Source of the DNA: Candidatus Margulisiibacteriota bacterium
GTDB lineage: Bacteria > Margulisbacteria > Termititenacia > Termititenacales > Termititenacaceae
NCBI GenBank assembly: GCA_031279615.1
Contig: JAITIE010000073.1
Span: 1-10,021 of the forward strand
DNA: 10,021 bases
Reading direction: 5' to 3'
Each line of letters begins with the position of its first letter. Positions within the stretch are counted from its first letter, which is position 1. The notes below the pieces were generated by a model. That model was not told where the DNA came from, searched no databases, and was given only the letters and a program-made list of their open reading frames with translations. The position numbers were made by a program, and so were the translations under genes. Shown here one piece after another: positions 4,945-10,021 of this stretch.

Positions 4945-6095
4945 AGGCTCGCCCCTTGTTGTTTTGCCCAATCCGCCGCCGCTAAAATATCATCCAGCGT
5001 TGGATTATTTATTGTATCATGCTTTTGCATAATGTCTTCCAGCAGGCGCGGGATTTCCGTAAATTTAAGTTTGTCCTGACAAAAAAGCTCCACTGCCGCC
5101 TCATTGGCCGCGTTAAAAACCGCTGGCATGGTGCCGCCGAGCCGTCCCGCTTCGTAAGCCAGAGCCAGCCCGCGGAAATTGCGCAAATCGGGCGCCTGAA
5201 AAGTCAGATTTTTTATTTCCAGCAAATTTAATTTCGGCACAGCGCCCGCGACGCGCTGCGGATAAGTCAGCGCGTGCTGAATCGGCAGGCGCATATCCGG
5301 CAGACCCAGCTGCGCCAGCACCGAACCGTCGCGGTACTCGACCAGCGAATGCACAATGGACTGCGGATGGATCAAGACTTCAATCCGCGCGTAAGGAACG
5401 CCGAACAACCAATGCGCTTCGATAACTTCCAGCCCCTTATTGACCAGCGTGGCGGAATCGATCGTGATCTTTTTGCCCATCTGCCAATTGGGATGTTTGA
5501 GCGCCGCGGCGGAGTTCTGCAACGCCAGCTGCGCGGCGGGCAGATCGCGAAAAGCGCCGCCGGAAGCGGTCAAAATCAACCGGCTGATAATTTCCACCGG
5601 ATAACTAAAATAACCGCCCGTAATTTCCGGCGGGCAGGCCTGCATAATCGCCGAGTGCTCGGAATCCACCGGCAGGAGTTTCACGCCATGCTTTTTGACC
5701 AGCGGCAGGATTATCTCGCCAGCGGCGACCAAAATCTCCTTATTGGCCAGCGCGATGTCTTTTTTTAATTTTACCGCCTCGAGCACCGGCAAAATACATT
5801 CCGTGCCGACCACCGCGGCTAGCACAAGATCCGCGTCGTCAGCGGCCGCGCGCGCCAGGCCGTCCGCTCCGGAAAACACCGCCAGGTCGGGAAATTCTTT
5901 TTTGACTTTCGCGGCGTCACTCGCGCGCGCGACGGAAACCAAATTTGGCTTAAACTCCTTGATCTGCCGCAGCAGCAATTCGACATTATTGCCAGCAGTC
6001 AAAGCGGTTACCCGATAATCCGGCAGATTTTTGATAACCGCCAGAGCCTGCGTGCCGATCGAGCCGGTGGAGCCGAGGATAGAAATTTTTTTCAT
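4926..6095 (-). CDS. dxr: 1-deoxy-D-xylulose 5-phosphate reductoisomerase
   Basis: Converts DXP to MEP with NADPH, the first committed step of the MEP isoprenoid pathway, in the cytoplasm. The 389-residue length is typical. Visible motifs: the NADPH-binding GSTGSIG (8-14), ANKE (117-120), metal ligands Asp144 and Glu146 in VDSEHSA, ASGGAFR (177-183), HPNWQMG with His201, KITIDSATLVNKGLE (209-223) with the third metal ligand Glu223, MRLPIQHAL (268-276) and NAANE (328-332). Start ATG 6095 overlaps the cdsA stop by 4 nt (ATGA), and no Shine-Dalgarno is present, so translation is probably coupled to cdsA. The pathway supplies IPP and, via FPP, the substrate of UppS encoded two genes upstream. Its presence means isoprenoids are made by the MEP rather than the mevalonate route. 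Confidence 0.97.
   Translation of the reverse strand: MKKISILGSTGSIGTQALAVIKNLPDYRVTALTAGNNVELLLRQIKEFKPNLVSVARASDAAKVKKEFPDLAVFSGADGLARAAADDADLVLAAVVGTECILPVLEAVKLKKDIALANKEILVAAGEIILPLVKKHGVKLLPVDSEHSAIMQACPPEITGGYFSYPVEIISRLILTASGGAFRDLPAAQLALQNSAAALKHPNWQMGKKITIDSATLVNKGLEVIEAHWLFGVPYARIEVLIHPQSIVHSLVEYRDGSVLAQLGLPDMRLPIQHALTYPQRVAGAVPKLNLLEIKNLTFQAPDLRNFRGLALAYEAGRLGGTMPAVFNAANEAAVELFCQDKLKFTEIPRLLEDIMQKHDTINNPTLDDILAAADWAKQQGASLWQKVG
4952..4957 (-). promoter_or_regulatory. Ribosome binding site inside dxr selecting the map GTG start
   Basis: The minus strand reads AAGGGG, 7 nt before GTG 4944, inside the last codons of dxr. It decides between GTG 4944 and the upstream TTG 4971, which has no such site. 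Confidence 0.65.
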
Positions 6096-6979
6096 CGGAC
6101 AAAGTAAACCACGAAATAATAAAAGATCGGGAAAGTCAGGACAAAAGAATCCATGCGGTCCAAAACGCCGCCGTGTCCGGGCAGGAGACTGCCGGAGTCT
6201 TTGGCCTGCAAAGCGCGTTTGAGCAGTGACTCGATCAGGTCGCCCATTTGCGCGAAAACCGAAATTGCCGCGCCCAAAAACACCGCCTGCCAGACGCTGA
6301 TCCGCAAACCGCTGATTATCACCGGCCAGCCGCCGACAGAAAAATCCCAGCCCTTAAACCAGCTAAATAAAACCGAAACAAGCACCGCGCCGCACAGCCC
6401 GCCCGCCGAGCCTTCCCAGGATTTTTTGGGGCTGATGTCCGGCGCCAAACGATGCCGGCCAAAAACAATCCCGACCAGATAAGCCAGAATATCATTGGCC
6501 CAGATCACGCCGAATAAATACAAGCAATACTCAAAACCCTGCGGCTGCGCGCGCAGCAAAATCAGATGCACGTACATCAGGCCGGTGTACAGCACCGAAC
6601 GCAGTAAATAAAAAAAGCCGTTGCGCAAAAAGAAAATTTTCTTGCAAAATAATTCCAGCACCAAAAAGCCGATCACCGCCGCGGACAGCAGCAAGAAAAT
6701 ATTGTTTTCCCAGGTGTACCGGCCTTCCTGCAAATAAACGGCTAGCAACAGCAGCACCGTCAACAAATAACCGTAATAAAAATTATCGTGATGTTTTTGC
6801 AAATAAAGATTGTACATATTGTAGATTTCCAGCAGTGAAATAAACACGCCCACCAGCACGGCGATAAAAAACAACAGGTCGCCAAAATACAGCGCGACCA
6901 CGACCGCCGGCGCGTAAACCACAATAGTCAGCACGCGCTGCCAGAATTTCCGTAGATCAAACGAATGAAAATTAAGCAC
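6092..6979 (-). CDS. cdsA: Phosphatidate cytidylyltransferase (CDP-diglyceride synthase)
   Basis: Makes CDP-diacylglycerol from phosphatidic acid and CTP, the branch point of phospholipid synthesis, in the inner membrane. The 295-residue product is highly hydrophobic with about seven or eight predicted membrane segments. It carries the complete CDS signature near the C terminus: SLLKRALQAKD (251-261), then LPGHGGVLDRMD (266-277). Upstream it has SPKKSWEG (183-190), also typical of the family. The frame is open to 7048, but GTG 6979 is chosen because AGGAG lies 6 nt before it and the product then begins at a normal position. It overlaps the uppS stop by 8 nt and its own TGA overlaps the dxr ATG, so the three genes are likely translated in a coupled way. 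Confidence 0.96.
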   Translation of the reverse strand: MLNFHSFDLRKFWQRVLTIVVYAPAVVVALYFGDLLFFIAVLVGVFISLLEIYNMYNLYLQKHHDNFYYGYLLTVLLLLAVYLQEGRYTWENNIFLLLSAAVIGFLVLELFCKKIFFLRNGFFYLLRSVLYTGLMYVHLILLRAQPQGFEYCLYLFGVIWANDILAYLVGIVFGRHRLAPDISPKKSWEGSAGGLCGAVLVSVLFSWFKGWDFSVGGWPVIISGLRISVWQAVFLGAAISVFAQMGDLIESLLKRALQAKDSGSLLPGHGGVLDRMDSFVLTFPIFYYFVVYFVR

Positions 6980-7712
6980 GCAGCGCTCCTCTCCGGCGCT
7001 GGCGCCGCTGAAAACTGCGCACCGCCTGCCGGAATAAACGCCCGTCAAAATCCGGCCAGCGCTTGCGCGTAAACCAAAATTCCGTATAGGCCGACTGCCA
7101 GAGCAGGAAATTGCTGAGGCGCAGCTGGCCGGAGGTGCGGATCAAAAGGTCTGGGTCCGGCAAGCCGGTCGTGTACAGGTATCGGGTGAAAGAATTTTCC
7201 GTAAGTTTCTTTTCTTTGGCCTGAAGCGCCGTGTTGACCGCGCGGACTATTTCCGCCCGCCCGCCGTAATTAAGCATGACATTGACGGTCAGCAGCGGCT
7301 TGGCGGCATAAGTGGTTTTTTGCTCCGCCGCTTTCATTAATTTTTGCAGCTGCGGTGAAAACTTTTTCAGCCCGCCCAAAAAACGAATAGTTATTTTATT
7401 CTGGACCAAATCCGGCACTTTTTCCCGCAAATATTTCAGAAATAAATTCAGCAAATAATCAATTTCCGCTTTCGGCCGTTTCCAGTTTTCCGTGGAAAAA
7501 GCGTAAACGGTTAAATACTCCACACCCAAAGCCGCGGCCTCTGTGGTCGCGCGGCGCAAAGCCTCCGCCCCTCTGGCATGTCCCGCGGTGCGCGGCAGTC
7601 TGCGGCGCGCCGCCCAGGTGCCGTTGCCGTCCATAATGACAGCCACATGTTTGGGAATATTTCCCGAGCGTAATAAGCGGCGTCTTTGAATATCCGTCCA
7701 GATACTCAACAT
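6972..7712 (-). CDS. uppS: Isoprenyl transferase (undecaprenyl diphosphate synthase family)
   Basis: Cis-prenyltransferase that extends FPP with IPP to the C55 lipid carrier for cell-wall precursors; a peripheral cytoplasmic enzyme. The 246-residue product has HVAVIMDGNG with the catalytic Asp28, GHARG (44-48), YAFSTENWKRP (70-80), NYGGRAEI (148-155), IRTSG (191-195), RLSNFLLWQ (198-206) and Glu211 (AYTEFWF). Two normally conserved positions differ: MDGNGRW reads MDGNGTW (Thr32, E. coli Arg30), and RTSGE reads RTSGQ (Gln196, E. coli Glu198). Both lie at the diphosphate/IPP site, so product length or kinetics could differ, though the overall architecture is intact. The ATG lies 2 nt after the frr stop with no clear Shine-Dalgarno, suggesting coupling. 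The C terminus is unusually Arg-rich (232-245). Confidence 0.95.
   Translation of the reverse strand: MLSIWTDIQRRRLLRSGNIPKHVAVIMDGNGTWAARRRLPRTAGHARGAEALRRATTEAAALGVEYLTVYAFSTENWKRPKAEIDYLLNLFLKYLREKVPDLVQNKITIRFLGGLKKFSPQLQKLMKAAEQKTTYAAKPLLTVNVMLNYGGRAEIVRAVNTALQAKEKKLTENSFTRYLYTTGLPDPDLLIRTSGQLRLSNFLLWQSAYTEFWFTRKRWPDFDGRLFRQAVRSFQRRQRRRGALRA
6986..6994 (-). promoter_or_regulatory. Strong ribosome binding site within uppS, selecting the cdsA GTG start
   Basis: GGAGAGGAG on the minus strand lies 6 nt before GTG 6979, within the last codons of uppS. It is among the strongest Shine-Dalgarno sequences in the window and rules out the longer frame that begins at 7048. Confidence 0.75.
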
Positions 7713-7714
7713 GT

Positions 7715-8251
7715 TTATATTTCGTTTATTTCAGCTTCTTTGGTTTTGAGTAATTCTTCCACTTTGGCATTATACTGGTCGGTCACTTTCTGCACTTTGT
7801 CCTGCAAGCCTTTGATTTCGTCCTGCGATGCGCCGGACTTTTTCGCCTCTTCCAGAAAATCGCGGCGCAGATTGCGGATCGCGATCTTGCCCTCCTCGGC
7901 CATGCCTTTGGCGATCTTTTCCAGCTCCTTGCGCCGCTCCTGAGTCAGCTCCGGCAGGCGCACATAAACCACGCCGCCCTCATTTTTGGGCGTCAAGCCC
8001 AGATCGGACAGGGAAATCGCTTTTTCGATGGCCTGCGCGCTGGAACGGTCGTACGGTGTGATGCTGATAATTTTATTTTCGGGAATATTAATCGCCGCGA
8101 TGGTACGCAGCGCCATTTTTTGGCCGTAAACTTCCACCGGCACGTTTTCCACCAGCCCGGGATTGGCGCGGCCAGTGCGCACACCGGCGAAATTCCGTTT
8201 CAAATTGTCGATCGCCTTATCCATTCTGGTTCTGATTTCCTGTTCCTGCAT
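7715..8251 (-). CDS. frr: Ribosome recycling factor
   Basis: Splits post-termination ribosomes together with EF-G. The 178 residues are close to the usual 185. Conserved stretches are visible: VRTGRANP (24-31) in the first long helix, VEVYG (39-43), LRTIAAI (48-54), the domain II region INIPENKIISITPYD (54-68), VRLPELTQERRKEL (97-110), and IAIRNLRRD (123-131) followed by the long C-terminal helix DEIKGLQDKVQKVTDQY (144-160). A perfect AGGAGG sits 8 nt before ATG 8251 and overlaps the pyrH stop codon. It lies 11 nt after pyrH and 2 nt before uppS; pyrH-frr-uppS is a widely conserved order. Confidence 0.97.
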   Translation of the reverse strand: MQEQEIRTRMDKAIDNLKRNFAGVRTGRANPGLVENVPVEVYGQKMALRTIAAINIPENKIISITPYDRSSAQAIEKAISLSDLGLTPKNEGGVVYVRLPELTQERRKELEKIAKGMAEEGKIAIRNLRRDFLEEAKKSGASQDEIKGLQDKVQKVTDQYNAKVEELLKTKEAEINEI

Positions 8252-8262
8252 AAAATTCCCTC

Positions 8263-8871
<609 letters not shown>

Positions 8872-9879
8872 TTACCTGTACTTGATCAACGCTTTCACAT
8901 CCCGCATTAAATCACCAAACAATTTCGGTTTCAAACACTGCCCGCCGTCGCAGGCCGCTTTTTCCGGATTGCTGTGCACCTCAATAATCAAGCCGTCCGC
9001 GCCAGCCACCACCGCCGCTTTGCTCATCGCCGGCACATAATCCCAGTGCCCGACCGCGTGCGACGGATCAATGATAATCGGCAAATGCGACATTTTTTTA
9101 ATAACCGGCACGGCGGAAAGGTCTAGCGTGTTGCGTGTATATTTTTCCATAGTGCGAATGCCGCGCTCGCAGAGCAAAACCTTGGTGTTGCCACCGGCCA
9201 AGATGTACTCCGCGGACATCAGCCATTCCTCAATCGTGGCGGCCAAGCCCCGTTTCAACAAAATCGGCTTGTCGATTTTGCCCAGCTCTTTGAGCAGCGA
9301 AAAATTCTGCATATTGCGCGCGCCGATTTGAATAATATCCACATACTCGAGAAAAAGCGGAATGTCTTTGGTGTCCATCAATTCTGAAACGACGGGCAGG
9401 CCGGTTTCCTCACGGGCTTTGGCCAAAAGCTTTAAGCCCTCCTCGCCCAGCCCTTGAAAAGCGTAGGGCGAAGTGCGTGGTTTCCAGGCGCCGCCGCGCA
9501 GAACTTTGGCGCCAGCCGCTTTAACCGCCTGAGCAATCTCGATCAGCATTTCCCAGTTTTCCACCGTGCAAGGTCCGGCCATGACCACCGGCTCGTTTTG
9601 TCCGCCGATTTTCAGGCCGTTGTCCAGAGTGACTACCGTGTCGTCAGGATGCATTTCCCGCGCCGCGCGCTTGTACGGCTTGGACACGTCGATAATCTCC
9701 GCCACATCTGCCAGGCTTTCCAGCACACTGCGGTCTACTCTGGTCTTGTCGCCGATCAAGCCGATGACCGTGCGTTCCACACCTTTGCTAATCTGCGTTT
9801 TTAAACCGGCGCTTTCCACAAACGCCGCCACTTGCTTGATGCTGTCCTCGCTGCTGTTGTGATTCATTACAACTATCAT
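8872..9879 (-). CDS. aroF: 3-deoxy-7-phosphoheptulonate synthase, type I-beta
   Basis: First enzyme of the shikimate pathway: condenses PEP and erythrose 4-phosphate to DAHP. The 335 residues fit the I-beta form with an N-terminal ferredoxin-like regulatory domain (about 1-70) joined to the TIM barrel, as in Thermotoga maritima. Metal ligands are all present at the T. maritima spacing plus two: Cys104 (AGPCTVE), His274 (DPSHAVG), Glu300 (IIEVH) and Asp311 (CDGGQ). Substrate motifs GGAWKPRTSPYAFQGLG (129-145), IQIGARNMQNF (183-193), LLKRG (207-211) and CERGIRT (237-243) are also visible. The N-terminal domain normally mediates feedback inhibition by aromatic amino acids. ATG 9879 has an AAGGAG site that overlaps the aroH stop. 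The pyrH start lies 9 nt downstream of its TAA. Confidence 0.96.
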   Translation of the reverse strand: MIVVMNHNSSEDSIKQVAAFVESAGLKTQISKGVERTVIGLIGDKTRVDRSVLESLADVAEIIDVSKPYKRAAREMHPDDTVVTLDNGLKIGGQNEPVVMAGPCTVENWEMLIEIAQAVKAAGAKVLRGGAWKPRTSPYAFQGLGEEGLKLLAKAREETGLPVVSELMDTKDIPLFLEYVDIIQIGARNMQNFSLLKELGKIDKPILLKRGLAATIEEWLMSAEYILAGGNTKVLLCERGIRTMEKYTRNTLDLSAVPVIKKMSHLPIIIDPSHAVGHWDYVPAMSKAAVVAGADGLIIEVHSNPEKAACDGGQCLKPKLFGDLMRDVKALIKYR

Positions 9880-9886
9880 TTTTTAT

Positions 9887-10021
9887 TTACTCCTTTTTGA
9901 CTAAATCCGGCCGCAGAATTTCCGCGCCAGCCAGATATTGATGCTTGATTTTCTCCTGCGGAATTTTGCTGTGACAGGTCAGCATGAGGCGAATGCACTT
10001 GCGCAGGCTGCCCGGCACATC
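9887..10021 (-). CDS. aroH: Chorismate mutase, AroH type (3' end only)
   Basis: The last 44 residues of a protein that runs off the right edge. It begins DVPGSLRKCIRLML, ends IKHQYLAGAEILRPDLVKKE, and stops at TAA 9889-9887. It aligns without gaps to the C-terminal third of the monofunctional Bacillus subtilis AroH. Residues 11, 29 and 37 of the fragment (Arg, Tyr, Arg) correspond to active-site Arg90, Tyr108 and Arg116. The enzyme converts chorismate to prephenate for Phe and Tyr synthesis in the cytoplasm. Its stop overlaps the Shine-Dalgarno of aroF (AAGGAGTAA), giving a pathway-coherent pair. The start and promoter lie outside the window. Confidence 0.88.
   Translation of the reverse strand, partial: DVPGSLRKCIRLMLTCHSKIPQEKIKHQYLAGAEILRPDLVKKE

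Overview
The window is ordinary bacterial chromosome: densely packed housekeeping genes, short or overlapping gene junctions, frequent GTG starts, and purine-rich Shine-Dalgarno sequences. The host was not identified. A type I-beta DAHP synthase with an N-terminal regulatory domain next to an AroH-type chorismate mutase, a class I PurE, and the MEP-pathway enzyme Dxr fit a deep-branching or candidate-phylum bacterium at least as well as a common model lineage. That placement is inference.

Layout. Positions 1-562 hold no gene. They contain a tandem repeat of about 242 bp (two full copies and one internally deleted copy) built almost entirely of small hairpins, ending directly against the 3' end of a tRNA gene. 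On the minus strand follow tRNA-Pro(UGG) at 563-636, tRNA-Gly(UCC) at 651-726 and cca (781-1887), the tRNA CCA-end enzyme. tRNA-Pro lacks an encoded CCA, while tRNA-Gly appears to have one. Divergent from cca, a plus-strand cluster runs purE (2023-2463), a CvpA-family membrane protein (2465-3085) and an unrecognised soluble protein (3085-3795). A small two-helix membrane protein of unknown function (3821-4189) follows behind its own promoter.

From the right edge to 4186 everything is on the minus strand and looks like one operon: aroH (3' end only), aroF, pyrH, frr, uppS, cdsA, dxr, map. Every junction is either a gap of 11 nt or less or an overlap of up to 19 nt. The frr-uppS-cdsA-dxr core is a widespread bacterial order: ribosome recycling, undecaprenyl diphosphate for cell-wall carriers, CDP-diacylglycerol for phospholipids, and MEP isoprenoid synthesis that feeds UppS. 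Here it is headed by two aromatic-amino-acid genes and closed by methionine aminopeptidase, where rseP often sits. The operon's last gene and the small membrane-protein gene meet tail to tail and share a CTAG that supplies both stop codons.

Points most worth a second look: the hairpin repeat array, in which different self-complementary stems sit in similar flanks; a UMP kinase of only 199 residues that lacks the usual DGVYxxDP segment; two substitutions at normally conserved UppS active-site positions; and a near-identical extended -10 promoter motif used twice. I found no CRISPR array, transposase, phage gene or defence system.
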